From the NCBI RefSeq assembly GCF_023856365.1, contig NC_064540.1, positions 16,275,191 through 16,339,190 on the forward strand: a DNA stretch of 64,000 nucleotides. The letters are read 5' to 3'. This DNA comes from Brienomyrus brachyistius. Its lineage: Eukaryota; Chordata; Actinopteri; Osteoglossiformes; Mormyridae. A program made the position numbers and the translations under genes. Below are positions 1 to 13,639 of the stretch, one piece after another (within the stretch, counting starts at the first letter, position 1; each line of letters starts with the position of its first letter). The notes under the pieces are model-generated. The model saw only the letters and a program-made list of their open reading frames with translations. It ran no database searches and had not been told where the DNA came from.

Positions 1-2867
1 ACAGGCAGCGCCCTGTCGTGACTCATGCCTCCTGTTCAGCAACAGCGACTCCAAGCCGCTGATGCTTCATCGCGGAGCTACAGTAATACAGCGAAAAAGG
101 GGAATAACGAGTGCCTGCATTCCTGTGCTGCACAGTGTGGGACGTGTGGCTGCAGAAATACAGATGTCGCTCCCATACTGAATTATAAAACACTTCGGGG
201 AAAAGTGGTGCAATGTCAATGATTTGCGATACAGAACAGATTTCAGTGCATAAAAATTTCAGCAGGCTCTTCCAAGCCCCTGATTGGCTGCTCTGTTCCA
301 TTTTAAATGACTGAACCCTCAGCCGGTATCGGTGCTGTGACTGTGCACGACTGGACTCCACGGCTGCCTGTGTCTCTCCAACTGATAATTTGCATAATTC
401 CTCCACACCTTCATGAGTCTGGGAGAATCGTCCCCGCAATATTAATAATTCATATAAATGCATTTGGTTTTTTTTTCCTACCTGCCTTACTGAAGAGAAC
501 ATGCTTGATTTTCCCATTTGTGGTTCTGTAGTATGAAAATGACCGAAGCCCCTCGATCATTTTGTTTGAATGAATTGCACTTTTAGTGTGTGCAGTTTAT
601 GCATTTTGTCATTCAGTTTTTTATTTGAAGGTGAGCGATGATTACAGGTTCAGCAGCAGAGGAGCAGGATGGGAACCCATAAAGACCTTAAATTGATGTT
701 TCCTTTCCTTGCTCTAACTGCGGAGACCGAAAAGGATCCACTAGCCTAGAAACTGAAATGATATTGAAAGTAGTGGAAGAGATAATGGTTTATACATCAC
801 CAATCATCTACTATGACCAGATGGCTCTAGTACTACCTAATAAATGTGGATTACCAAGCTTTTCATGAAGGTTATCAGCTCAGTGTTCCACATCTGAAAT
901 AACCTTATAATTGCTACTCAATTGGTAAAAAGTTTAAATCATTAGTACCCTCATAATATACAGTTTTATGTTACCTGTAATAAAATCATTTCACATCCAT
1001 TTTGCTATGCGAGCATGTAAGTACCGGGACATTAGGATGTACGGCTCAGTGTTCATATGTCATTATCTGTGTGCAATTAAGGGGAAAAAAGACACAAGTA
1101 TGGTACTACAAAACACAGAACCTCATTTATGCAGCACAGAGATATGAATTCTTTATAACGTACTATCACAGTTCATCTAATTTTGAGTCGGTTCGATATG
1201 CCAGAGAGTACAAGGTTTGGCTGTTTATTTTTGAACCTTCTGGGGAATTCCACATAAAATGGCAAAAAAATGTCATCATCTTTACCTCTTTCACCATCTA
1301 ATAAGGAGTCAGTGGAAACTGTCGACTGTTTTCTGGAAGAAGGATTTGGATTGGAAATCTATGAGGAGTAAAATGGGATTTTTTTTTCCTTCTTAATTTC
1401 ATCCTCCGCCAAATATCCTTGATTGTCTTTGTAAATTGACGCGTTCATCTTCTGGTGTCCGACCATGTAATATCACATGTGCGTGTGGCCCTGGTACCGT
1501 GAAAATGTAAATAATAGCTGAGATGTTGGATAAACGGTCCCTTGGGAATTATATTAAGCTAATGACCGGCAGGGATCCACTCAACAGGAATCAAGAGAAA
1601 ACAAGACACAAGTTGTTACAAAACAGCGATATGACTTGGTGACTTGGTGTGGAATCCAATGCAAATCCATGTCAGGAAAATAGTTCTTTAAGTGTAGTGG
1701 GCTAAAGTGCTGATGAGATGCATGGTGAGCTCATGAGCGCTGAGTGTAGCAGTGTGCCACCTAGGGGCATCTCCTTCACACTGACTGCTCATGACGGGGA
1801 AGATGCCGTCTACATTGTTTGGTTCCATGAAATATTCATAAATCCTCAGATTAGCTCTGCAAAAATCTGCATGTTCCCGCTTCTTTAATGAGGTAGCAGG
1901 CGAGGTGGCACTGGGGATCAGATCACTACAGTACAGAGCGCCGGATACCAAGCGTAGTAAGCATGGCTTCCGTTTGCCAAGTGGATCAGCCTCATATTGC
2001 ATCACATGGGCCGTTGCCTTATCGGGGCCACTGTGCGGGCACCATCAATTACAGCCAGGCAGCACGGACAATTAATCTGCAAAGGTAATACTGAAGGACA
2101 AACATCGAGGGAGGTCACCGGTATCGCACATGTTCAGCCGGCGCTTCCCAGAATATCTCGGGGGGGTGGGCGGCGCGGACTGATCCATTTGGCTGGAGCT
2201 GTGTCCTCTAGACTTCCTTGCTTGAGGATTATTCTTGAGAAATCACACTCAAAAATGTTCCTATTCTGCTGATAATACTTTTGCATTTTAACTGGAAAAT
2301 AGGAAATACACTCATTGCGAGAGCAGCTTTTCTAAAAAGGGCAACATTTCGGTTTCCAAAGCCAGAATAATGCTTCCATGAGAAACCCGCTTGTCAATAA
2401 CTTCCAGTTTCACACTCCTATGAAAAAAGCAGGCTTCCAATGTCATAGTAATAAAAAGCACATTCTTGCAGAACTGTTTCTGCTCTTCGGTGCTAATGAA
2501 CTGAAACATAGTCTTTTTTAAAACATTGTTTATTTTAAGCATTTTTGAGGGAAAATATTTAAATGTCAAAGAAAATTGGTTGCCATTGTTTTCATGTTAT
2601 TTATATATGCAACTGAAAAAGCAATTTGTTTCAGTGAAATGAGATGTTCTGCATGTTGCCTCATTAAACACAAACATTCTCAAAATGAACAGGAATGCAG
2701 GATATTTCACCAAACAGTGACATCTCTGCATGATGTATTTCACGTCCTGACATTTTTGATTCTTTGCTTAGAAAACATGACAAAAGACTGGAACTACAAA
2801 GCTGACAACAGTGGAAATTGCAGGTATTGGGGGAACCTGCAGGCTTCTAATGGCTGTGATAGTAGCT
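1..2867. other. upstream non-coding DNA
   Basis: No frame here shows codon structure, a domain or splice-site context I trust, including the 164-codon frame on the minus strand at 23-517. The sequence is mostly unique-looking and AT-rich, and no repeat family was recognised. Confidence 0.5.
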
Positions 2868-3038
2868 CTGTAAGGTTACGGTTAGGGTGCAGGGTTAGGC
2901 TGTAAGGTTACGGTTAGGGTGCAGGGTTAGGCTGTAAGGTTACGGTTAGGGTGCAGGGTTAGGCTGTAAGGTTACGGTTAGGGTGCAGGGTTAGGCTGTA
3001 AGGTTACGGTTAGGGTGCAGGGTTAGGCTGTAAGGTTG
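2868..3038. repeat. 32-bp minisatellite with telomere-like words
   Basis: Five nearly identical 32-bp units plus a partial sixth start at 2868, 2900, 2932, 2964, 2996 and 3028. Each unit contains GGTTAGGG and GGGTTAGG, words like the vertebrate telomere repeat, separated by CTGTAAGGTTAC and TGCA. Confidence 0.95.
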
Positions 3039-6000
3039 GGATATAATATTAAGGTGACTTGTTATGTGTGATAATAGCTTTGTTTGTTTTGTAGCAGATC
3101 CGCAAAATTCTGTACATGTAATCAGCTGTATGGTAAAATTTAACATGTAAAAAATCTTACAATACAGATTATTCATACTTAGGCTGATTTTCATCACTAA
3201 GGAAATAAAGAGGGAAGCTTGCAGAATTTTTTTTGTTTGTTGCTGGGTGGGAATCTAAGGTGTGCAGGGGGGACCAGTTTTTATGCGTTTAGTGTAGCTG
3301 CGGGTGCTATAAGTCAATAACTCTAACCCCCAATGATGGATGTTCATGTAAGTATCAACCCTCCCAGGAGTGACGCGGCGTTAACAGGGTGCATATGCAT
3401 GGTCAGCACGGCATGCGACTCTATTAAAGTGTCAGGCTGCAGTATCTCTAAGGGGACCATCAGCATGCTGAATAATAGCTGCAGTGGTGAGGCGAGGCAC
3501 CCATCCATAGAGGGACTGGAAGAGGCCGGGGACCTTTCCAAAGAGGCTGAGGCACTGGACATTTTTACATATCAAAAAGACAGATGACATTATATTTCAT
3601 CATTCTCAGCGGAGGACGTGCAAAGAAATCCCACTGCTTAACTTCCTGACTTTAGCATATCTGTCAGCTCCAAATGTATTGCTTCATGGTCAGATTATCG
3701 TGGTGTTACACCGATTCGATGACTTGTTAAGGTGAACAGCGTCACTAATCATTCTGCCCGTTCAGCTATTTCACCGAGACCAAAAAGAATAAACCCATTG
3801 TTTTATAGCTGAACGAGATACTTAGAGACTAATTTGGCAATTAATGGATTTTGAGGGGAAAAAATGAGTAAAAGGCAGCAAATGTTTATGATTTTGTCAC
3901 AGAGGGTCACCCTTGCTGAACACGAAGCCCTCTTAAGGTGGGAAGGAACGTGCTCGTGATGCTTCAGCTGTTTCATTTAACGTCGCTCATTTGGGTAAGT
4001 ATTCGGGGGCTGCTTTGAAGTGGGGCGTGAACGGCACCCCAAATTGAATTCGGCTCTGCAGTTGTGAGAAGAGCTCTTCCCATGTGCGCAGGGCTTGCCT
4101 GTAATTCAATGCATAGATTAGGATGAGATGGTCCCTGGAGAGCACCCCCGTGGTTGCAGCAGACGTTCTGCTGTGCAGGCATTCAGCTTGGCATGAAGCT
4201 GGCGGCCCCTTTTGTGTGTTTAATAAACAAGGGCCTGAATGCAGTGGGTGATAACGAGAGACAGTGGCCCTCACCAGAAGCAGTGGTGGCCGTGCGCCGG
4301 GTCCTCGGGGACACGCGGCTTCTCTCTCATCTCGTGCGAACTCCCCTGTTCCCCGGACTCTGCTGGATTTACAGATACTATTCATGCTGTTACAATGAAA
4401 TTGTTTTCTCTTTTTTTCTGCCTTGCTATCTCTTTCTATCTAGGCATCTCTATTCGCTAGACGGGTTATATTACAGCACAAATGAGGTGTCCTGCGTTTG
4501 CTCAGCATTTTTGGTCACTGCAAGTGCCTGAGTAGCCAGTATCAAGTCGTAAGCGAAGCCTTAATGATAAAAACGGACAATCCTATAGTCAATTATAAAA
4601 GAACCAAACAAGTCACTGGAAATCTTAAAATGTGTAAAATAGGAGGAATACATGAACACACACACACACACATAAACATATATTTCCATTTCAGCAATTC
4701 TGGCCTGATGTCTATAATCTTTCATCCATGCATGGGCAAGATGACTGGGCTGATATGATTTACCTATAAGATATACTAAAACACGTGGAAGTCATTAACA
4801 AAACAGACATTAAAAACTGCCACGAATGCAAACATTCCCTCTGCATGGAAATATATTCATCCTCCATGCTGTATCTGTTTATTTAAACCAAATTAGTGTT
4901 ACTGAGGTGTTGATGGTACCCATTTTAATCATAGGACTGGATAAACGATTACTATAATTACAAAATAATATTCAAAGTAAACAAGCTTTTAAATACTTCA
5001 CTCTTCATGATTTGCCTTGCAATTGCAAGCTTCCTACATGAATTTCTAAATCAAGAAACATCTGCTATTTCCTGGTACGAAAAGTGAAAGGCCTAAATGC
5101 GTCTAAATGTCAAGACCGAGTGTCAAACATATAACAAAAGTAAAATTGCTGAAATATACCTTGTGATTCTTTGCGGTGGTCCGGCAGTAAGTGAAACCCA
5201 ATGCATACAATAAATGTAACAATTACATTTGTATTGTGCCACAAAAATGATTCCAATGAAATATAATCACCTATTTATTGTTTTAAAACCAAACAAAATT
5301 AGATATTAAGATAAATAAAACCGTTAAAATCATAACTCAGTGTGAGAACAGAGGCTTCACAAATCAACCAAATCAAAGTGCATAGACAGCATCTGCAAAC
5401 CTTGCAGCTGAGACTTTGACAACAAAACTGATCATTAAAGCAGCAAAAGGATGTTAGAGGGCGTCAGCTTTGAAGGCAGCTGACATGGAGCAGGGTGCAT
5501 TTCCATCTCTCCCATCATTCCCATCAAACGCTTTCTGTGTGAATGGCTGCTCTAATGGGCAGACTCTGATGCTAGTCTTCAGCTCCCTTCCTTCCTGGTC
5601 TGCTCACCAACTGGCTCTCTGCTCTTCCACAACTGGGGCTCACTGGAAGCTGCACGGCTCTCCGCCAGTGGGATAATCAGATTAGCAGAGCTCTGTCGCA
5701 CACCTGACTCTGTATGTTTCACATAATGCAAAAAGGCCCATTAAAACTGACACGTTCACCTGATTTTCTCATTTGTTCACGGGAGATTCTGTAAAGCCAT
5801 AGTGATTTTAGCAGCTTAGCATATTATTAAGGGATTGGTTTTAAAGGTTTAATTGTAATATAATTCTTCTTGAGCTAACTTTTGTCATTCATCTACCTAC
5901 ACCCTTATGCAAATTAATTGAAACAATTTGTCGCATCTATATGTAGACACACTGACCACAGTTAAGACAGACATTACAGTCACATTAATTAATACTTTTT

Positions 6001-6045
6001 GTCTTGGGTCTGGATTTAGGATCTGGGGGATTGATTTCCTGCCTC
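3039..6045. other. non-coding DNA
   Basis: No supported gene is seen. A short CA tract lies near 4657-4671. The frames at 3987-4531 overlap on both strands and have no recognisable domain. Confidence 0.45.
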
Positions 6046-6048
6046 TCT

Positions 6049-6668
6049 GTGGGCACAGTGCCTCCTCTGTCCATCCACCCAGCTCTAACCACACCCATGC
6101 AGGCCTACCAGTCTGTGGGCACAGTGCCTCCTCTGTCCATCCACCCATCTGTAACCCCACCCATGCAGGCCTGCCTGTCTGTGGGCACAGTGCCTCCTCT
6201 GTCCATCCACCCATCTGTAACCCCATCCATGCAGGCCTACCAGTCTGTGGGCACAGTGTCTCCTTTGTCCATCCACCCATCTGTAACCCCACCCAAGCAG
6301 GCCTGCCTGTCTGTGGGCACAGTGTCTCCTCTGTCCATCCACCCATCTGTAACCCCACCCATGCAGGCCTACCAGTCTGTGGGCACAGTGCCTCCTCTGT
6401 CCATCCACCCATCTGTAACCCCACCCATGCAGGCCTGCCTGTCTGTGGGCACAGTGCCTCCTCTGTCCATCCACCCATCTGTAACCCCATCCATGCAGGC
6501 CTGCCTGTCTGTGGGCACAATGCCTCCTCTGTCCGTCCACTCAGCTCTAACCCCACCCGAGCAGGCCTGCCTGTCTGTGGGCACAATGCCTCCTCTGTCC
6601 GTCCACTCAGCTCTAACCCCACCCGAGCAGGCCTGCCTGTCTGTGGGCACAGTGCCTCTGACCATCCA
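6049..6668. repeat. 66-bp minisatellite, about 9.4 copies
   Basis: Units begin with GTGGGCACAG at 6049, 6115, 6181, 6247, 6313, 6379, 6445, 6511 and 6577, with a partial one at 6643. Two sub-types alternate (ending in CTACCAGTCT or CTGCCTGTCT). The period is a multiple of three, so long repetitive frames of about 110-270 codons stay open in several phases on both strands. Nothing suggests that any is a gene. Confidence 0.97.
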
Positions 6669-6955
6669 CTCACTGTACTCTCTGCCCTGCTGGCTGTGCA
6701 TTCTCCACCGTCTTATCCATTGCAGGGTGGTTGTAATGCACAGTAACGGTAATTCCTTTTCTTGTGTACATCAGGCTATCCATAACAAATGATACCCATT
6801 CATTGTTAAAAAAATATAAATATATATGCCAGGCATACCTAGACAAAATGTTACCTTGGACTCACAGCCCAATTTTATGTATGACCTAAGGGCCCCTGTG
6901 AAGTGTGGGGCCCCCTGGGGGTCCCTCCCTTTCCCTCTGATGCCTCTGTGTGTGT

Positions 6956-6987
<32 letters not shown>

Positions 6988-9539
6988 ATAAATAAATGTA
7001 AATTGTATTTCAGTGGCGGTCTTGACTCATCTCCTACAGTTAGTAGCAGGAAATAGTCACAACTTGTCAGATTTTCTGCTACATAATTTTCTTAAATAAA
7101 TCTATAGATCTTAAACATCAGTCACTGCAGAGGTGTTACTTTTGCATATGACTAGCTCGAATCGATATTTCTCATCTGCTGCACACGCTCAGTCACTTCT
7201 GTATTTACAGTGATTTGCCCCCGGTTAATTCCCCCTAACTTCTCATTGGCTGCAGATGGCTCGGTTTCCAATAGCAACCTGCACCTCGGGAGCCGAGTCT
7301 GATGAAATTCTCGAAGTGCCAGGTGTCTGCAGCATTGTTCTTCAGCGGCCCTTTCCTCCGCTCTCCTGTACTACGTGTCTGCAGGGCACAGTGAGATACG
7401 TCCAAATGTGGCCTGAATCCCGACAGAAAACAAACTCATTCTGCTTCCACTTCCTTTTTCTTGTGCCTTTTAACATGCCATTAATTGTGAGAGACGTGTC
7501 TGGAATCTGTAATCGCTCTGCTCCCTGGAGCGCTTGCTCTGTGGCGTGACCCCCGCTGTGTTCAGGGTGACCGGCTTTTGTGCTCCTGTCACAAGCCAGG
7601 AGGACCAGCAGGTTCTTGTTTATTTTGAAGGACCTGTCTTGTCTACGCTCACGTTAGCTTGATGTCATACCAACGTCACTGTCACTCAACAGCCACCTCC
7701 ACTCGACATATCCTGCATGGTATTCTGTCCCCATTGCTGCCCATTAATACTGCAGTGCTAAGTGTTCAGATGCACATCGCAGACATGTATGCCAGCTCAC
7801 ACCCCACCCCCAATGAAGGGCACTCTGACTGGCTCGTATCTGCCATTCATTAGAGGATGGTCTGCATTCCTTCCAGTGAATATGGACATGTTTTTCCTGC
7901 CCTTGACGATTCACTGTTCTCAGGCTGAATGCTCCCAAACAGTACCCTCACTGTTTGGTGGTGTACATGACCCTCGTAGCAGAGCTAGGAAGCACTAAAT
8001 ATAATCTGAGGCGAGAAGAGAATGTTCTTCATGCTTATACGACAGGGAGTTATGATGGGAGAGAAGCCTACAAAAGAAAGGCATGGTCTTTGCTTGTTGT
8101 GTACAACATGAAACCCAAATGGAAACTGTATTCTAATAGGGACTCGAAGTTGTAACACAGCCACCCGGGATACGCAGGCTGCTTCAGTGCCAGGGCAACC
8201 TACTGGAAATGTGAGGATGGGATTTATCGCCTCAACCGCGACACGTTGCAAGGGCGAGCCCAATGATGACGATCTTCTTCATTTTTTTTTATTGTGATTC
8301 CATTAGCAGTCACTTTACAAACTAATACCCATCCTTCCCGGACCTTAATTCATTAAAACCTAGCAGTCTGACTTTCATTCATTTCAGGCATCCTTCCTTC
8401 CTTTTTTCTAAATCAAACAGTCGATATCATGTGGTCTTACAGATCATGCCATCCTATAACTGCAAAGTAACATGTGCAGATGCTATGAATAGACAATTAA
8501 ATTAAAGCATTAACAGCTGTGTTCTCACAAGTTGTGCCGTTTACCCCAGTGTCGTCGCCAGTGAAATCATGTCCGCTCGTCCCTGAGCAGTGAAGTCTGT
8601 CTGCCAGAAGCGTCTCATTTCCAATGAGGTATGTTGCTGCTTAGTGTCGCCAGGGGAGATTTTATCAGTGAGAGTCAATGGATGGGGATTTGCTCTTCGG
8701 AAAGAACGACATGGGGAAAAGTACTGAAATCTGTCATCTTTGCAGAGAACCTGATGTGCTCTTGTTATATTTCTGTTTCATGTTGTGTTAAGCGACAAGC
8801 TTGGTGTTGGATTTATGGCAGTCGTTGGGGTTTCCATTATGAACAAACGTAAAACGAATGTATATTAGGTAGCATGGCACACAATGCAGCTCCATCTTCA
8901 CCCTGGAAGGTGTAAAAACCTCACAGTGCTGATGAATTAGATAGCCAAGCCTTTGTCGTAAGGGTGGGAAGCAGTGTAACACCACGTACTGCAGCAATAG
9001 CAGGAGTAGCGATTCAGCGTGGATGAAGGCGGTACTACTGCTAGGGCCTTTCCAGCTAGTTAACTGGCTGCTAACCAGTATACATAAAAGCATGCGTACC
9101 CCGAAAGGGAAGGTTTGAGTCACTTCTGCTTCTGTACATTCTCGGGTTCATTTCAGGTCAGAATGCTTAGAGCTGTTGCCCTAATGACCGTGGAACATCT
9201 AACATTTGTAAGCAGTAACTAAACAGCGGCCTTATCTGTAATCTCCTCCCATAACAGTGAATGCTCCCTCCCCCCTTAAGCACATTATCTCTACCCAAAG
9301 CCTCTAATTGGGAATTCTGTGCCCATTTATCTTCATTTACAGCTGGAATATTGAAATCATTAGCAAGAAAATCGTGCTGTTTATGGTTTTTAATATGGAG
9401 CATTGGGATTATGGGTGTTGGAATCAATGATCGCGGCTTGGGGGGTTGATGCACTGGATTAGGTAACACTGTTGCTGCCAATTTATATATATTTATTTAT
9501 ATAAATCTATTTATTTCAAGTGATTGAGGAAAGTAAAAA

Positions 9540-9544
<5 letters not shown>
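6669..9544. other. non-coding DNA with a GT microsatellite
   Basis: A GT tract runs at about 6950-6988. The rest has short overlapping frames on both strands with no domain. A stretch near 9290-9440 has the look of a conserved element (unique, AT-rich, few simple repeats), but this cannot be tested here. Confidence 0.4.
6950..6988. repeat. (GT)n microsatellite
   Basis: The tract is about 19 GT units with one interruption (TGTATG). Confidence 0.95.

Positions 9545-9598
<54 letters not shown>
9545..9598. repeat. (TA)n microsatellite, left part
   Basis: About 27 uninterrupted TA units lie immediately left of a SINE. A further TA tract follows the SINE at 9954-9977, so the SINE appears to sit inside one TA tract. 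Confidence 0.95.
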
Positions 9599-9599
<1 letters not shown>

Positions 9600-9601
<2 letters not shown>

Positions 9602-9953
9602 GGCGGCATGGTGGTGCAGTGGTTAGCACTGTCGCCTCACACCTCTGGGACATGGGTTGGAGTCTCCGCCTGGGTCACATGTGTGCGGAGTTTGCATGTT
9701 CTCCCCGTGTCGTCATGGGGTTTCCTCCGGGTACTCCGGTTTCCCCCCACAGTCCAAAAACATGCTGAGGCTAATTGGAGTTGCTGAATTGCCCGTAGGT
9801 GTGCATGTGTGAGTGAATGGTGTGTGAGTGTGCCCTGCGATGGGCTGGCCCCCCATCCTGGGTTGTTCCCTGCCTCGTGCCCATTGATTCCGGGATAGGC
9901 TCCGGACCCCCCGCGACCCAATAGGATAAGCGGTTTGGAAAATGGATGGATGG
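9600..9953 (+). mobile_element. tRNA-headed SINE, copy 1
   Basis: The head GGCGGCATGGTGGTGCAGTGG resembles a tRNA A box, and GGGTTGGAGTCT is a decayed B box. The body (TTTGCATGTTCTCCCCGTGT, CTCCGGTTTCCCCCCACAG, GGGATAGGCTCCGGACCCCC) is the familiar teleost SINE sequence, and the tail is GGATGGATGGAT. It is about 90% alike, by eye, to the copy at 43957. Confidence 0.85.
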
Positions 9954-9977
<24 letters not shown>

Positions 9978-9985
<8 letters not shown>

Positions 9986-10990
9986 CTGTACTACAGTGTG
10001 TACATATATGTATATGGTAAATACACATAAATATGGTCATATATTTTAAACAAAGATTTCCCATGTTTACATTTAAGCAACTGTGTCACCTAACCTTATG
10101 CTTAACATATTTATTATGAAACGCTTAACATTTAGATATTGATTAAAAAAGTATCTGGTTTTATCAAGAACTTAATTGGGATACGATCCCAAACGTCTGT
10201 AATTAATTGCCACCCACAAAGCACAGGTTCAGTCACCTCTGACTGATATCTTGCCAAAGCAGTATGGATTTCTGCTAATCCCCGCCAACATTATAGCTCC
10301 GGGTCTCGAGTTCATTGGACGTCGCTGTCCCCTCCTTTCTGTTCTCCCCCAAATTCAATTTATAAATCAATAACTAGTTAAGCTAACTCTATCGAGGGCA
10401 GAAGGTGTGGAGTACGTCGCTGCCTGAAACCACAGAGTGTCACTTAATGTCACCGTAACACAAACCGGACACAGATGCTGAGGGAAATTCTGCGGGTGTG
10501 TTTCAGATCCAAAGGGGTAAGACATTTAGCTGTAAATAAAATGATAAAAATAGGTAAAAAGTGTCATTAGTCTAAGAAAATAAAAATGAAATACAGTGGA
10601 GTAGGTAAAATTATGCATGGCTGTATATGCAAGATAAATATCCTGGTATGTCAGTGATGGTCTGGCAATGAAATGGTCACAAATGTACACAATTCATCCC
10701 GACCAAATACAATTCAGAAGTACAAAGAAACACATTTCATCAGCCCATAATATTACATGGCAATCGATCCGCTTATAAAAATCAAATAGAATGTTTGTTA
10801 TAGAATTCAATCTCTGTCAGAAGAGGAGCATTTATAAAGGCAGGCTGATATTCTCGTACTGCGGCAGATCCATAGTTCCACCTCATCTTATGCTTAAGGA
10901 ATCGGCCTTGTTTTACTGATGCCATTTGCACTCTGCAACATTTCTTTTCTTTTCAGATTGGTTATAGGTTTAGTTTAAGAATGCCATCTG
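9978..10990. other. non-coding DNA
   Basis: AT-rich sequence with no frame or repeat that I recognise. Confidence 0.45.
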
Positions 10991-10991
10991 G

Positions 10992-11158
10992 GGGGGGGCG
11001 TATTCCATGAAGCAGGATCTCTTAGTTATTTGGGTTAACTTAAGACAGAAGTCATGTTCATCCAATAAGAGTTTAGGTACGGAGCATTCCTATTGGACAA
11101 TCATGACTTCTAGCTTAAGGTAACCCAGCTAAGTGAGAAGTCTGGCTTCATGAAACAC
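10992..11158. mobile_element. foldback MITE with arms of about 70 bp
   Basis: The left side reads TTCCATGAAGCAGGATCTC... AGAAGTCATG... TCCAATAAG. The right side is its imperfect reverse complement: CCTATTGGAC... CATGACTTCT... AGACTTCTCAC in reverse, then CTTCATGAAACACC. Almost the whole element is palindromic. There is no coding capacity. Confidence 0.8.
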
Positions 11159-13337
11159 CTGCCTGCTTTCTCCACATACTTCTTCTGCTTTAGAAGATTT
11201 GGAAACGGATTTGTATATGGAAATTCTCTGTTCCTCTTTGTCTCGCAAGTTTCCAGTTTAATTGTCACCTGTGGTCAGGCAACGCAGTGAAATTTCAGTG
11301 TTGCTGTTGCGAGAGGGATTGTGCAGATTGCCAGCAGTATAATGTGGAGGAAGTGCAGGTAGGGTGCAATATAATGGACACTCAGTGGGTGGACTTTTCA
11401 GTTGTTTAATAACCTGGGGGGCGTGAGGAGAAAAGCTGTCTGACAAATAGATCCCGTATTTTTGATTCTTACTATTCAGATATTAAAGGGTAGAATACTG
11501 CACTTCTGAAATGGACCATAAGGATCGATTCCTTAGCTGAGATGCTGGCTAGAAATCATTCCTTCAAAATGTGCAGTGGTTAATCTTTCAACTATGTCTG
11601 GCCTTAATCAGAACAAATAGAAATCATTACCTGACCTTTACCTTATATTTCATAAACTTGAGTGTCATTCGGTCACGCTGTAACCTTCAAGTGGAAGGCC
11701 GTACATCGTGTGAGGTGACAGCAATGATACGCTTTCTTGAGCTGCTGCTGTGAATTATGCTGTTGTATTAATAAGTATTTTGGTAACTCGCCTGGTAACC
11801 TGCGTGTTCAAGCTTAGGGACGGTTTTGTGAGAGTATGGTATCCAAATAAAGGACAGTGTTATTAATTTTCAACGAATGCATTGCCCTTCAGAGCGATGT
11901 TAGCTGTTTGATTTCTGAGGGATAAAAGAACAGCGAGGAGGTGCTCCCCACTGGGACCGTGGGCTGACCAAACTCCCTGCTGTTCCACCAGCCAGGCGTG
12001 ACAGCAGAAACTACCGACATCCTTCATTTGCACTGACAAACAGAGCCAAGGCTCAGAGTTATTATCGGGATTTAACATTAACGTCTGTTACAGCCAGTTG
12101 TGCCATGACTGTCTGTACAGGAAATGTTTTCAGCACAGTGAGTGATTATATGACTTAGATTAGAGTGTACAGTATAGGTTGATTAATGGAATATGGTGGT
12201 CTGTGAGCCTTTTATCAATCATGCACGCACACATGTTCTGTCCGCATCTGCAGTTAGAGTAAGAGAGACAGTGTTACACTGCATCTCGTCTCTGAGCTTG
12301 TTTATATTTTTACAGCTTGTAGCGTGTTCTTCTTGATGGGCTTGAAAATGACTGTAATCAAAGATTGTTTCCTGCAGAATTACGATAACTAAAGACGGCC
12401 GAAAGCTGTAAACATGACGACTGCTTCATGCATGAATGCTGTCGGTTCCCATTTCCTTTTCAGGTCTCCCGTTATAAAACGCCCACCACCGCTGACTTGG
12501 GTAACTGATTATTTAACATTTTCGTATAGGGCACAGAATATTTATGCTACAGAAGTGTTGCCTAAGCGCATCGAGAAAATAATTAGCCCATATTTCAAGA
12601 AATGAACGAAAGATCTTCATTAGTCAAGCTAATCCACTATTGAGTCTCAGCTGAAATCTTTCTACTCTGAACTGCAATTTACAATGACAGGCACTGACTT
12701 CCACAGCGTTGGAGTGAATGCATTTAAAAATTAACCTATCTTGGATATTTGTTCGTAATTGATGTCACCGCAGTGAAATATTTTGTACATCAAACAAAAA
12801 TAAGCATGGCATGAATATTAAGCAGAATTCCTTTAGCACTCGAAGACAATCCCATATCCATCTAGCAGAACCAGCATTCTGCAGAGAGACACCCAGGGAA
12901 AGTTATTTAATGCTTTGTACCAAACATGAGAACATTTGCATGCAGGTCAGTCAGTCACCCAAGTACAGCACTAGCTGGTTAATGTTATTTACGTGTGAAA
13001 GGATTTTTGCCCATTATAGCTGAAATGCTGATGAGGAATCTTTCGGCTGCCATAATGGAACCCCAACAGGTAAAAACAGAGGGAAGACAGCCTGTCAATG
13101 GGAGCAGAGCGTCACTCGTCAAGCGATACACCCTGCGACTCCAGCTTTAATATGAGCAAAACAGGGTGATCCCTAAATCTCCCAATAATGGAGTCTTTCA
13201 GTGAGGGGAAGAATGAGGAACAAACAGGCTCATTCATGTGGTTCCAAAATGCTAATGTGTCTGGCTCTTAGCGCTTTTTACGGGAGCTGGGGAAGTGCCT
13301 CGCTGGACCAGGGCTACAGCCTTACGTACAGCACAAG
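11159..13337. other. non-coding DNA
   Basis: No supported gene. Short frames on both strands lack domains. Confidence 0.45.
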
Positions 13338-13415
13338 TGTGTCTGCTGTGTGTCTGCTGTGTGTCTGCTGTGTATCTGCTGTGTGTCTGCTGTGTGTCTG
13401 CTGTGTGTCTGCTGT
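13338..13415. repeat. 11-bp tandem repeat
   Basis: About seven copies of an 11-bp unit TGTCTGCTGTG, one with an A substitution. A repeat-encoded frame (SAVCLLCV) arises from it. Confidence 0.9.
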
Positions 13416-13639
13416 GCGCACAGATGGGCTAGGCGAGCCGGTAGATCGGCAGGACTGCCAGTGTCCCTGTCACATGCTGACCACTGAGTTTATAATGTAT
13501 ATCTGAAAATGCATATGTGCAGAAATCTTAGGCAGTGAAAGGAAATGATGTTTAAATCTTCATGTTGGTATAAAACTATGATAACATGTCTGTCAAAGTG
13601 TGTCAGCTTAGCCACTTCAAGAACTCTGCAGAAATCGTC

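Noticed and set aside
23..517. 164-codon minus-strand frame
   Set aside because: It has no recognisable domain, a competing frame lies on the other strand, and no splice context was seen.
5897..6792. Long repetitive open frames of 151-272 codons on both strands
   Set aside because: They are produced by the 66-bp minisatellite, whose period is a multiple of three. No start context, splice sites or domain were found.
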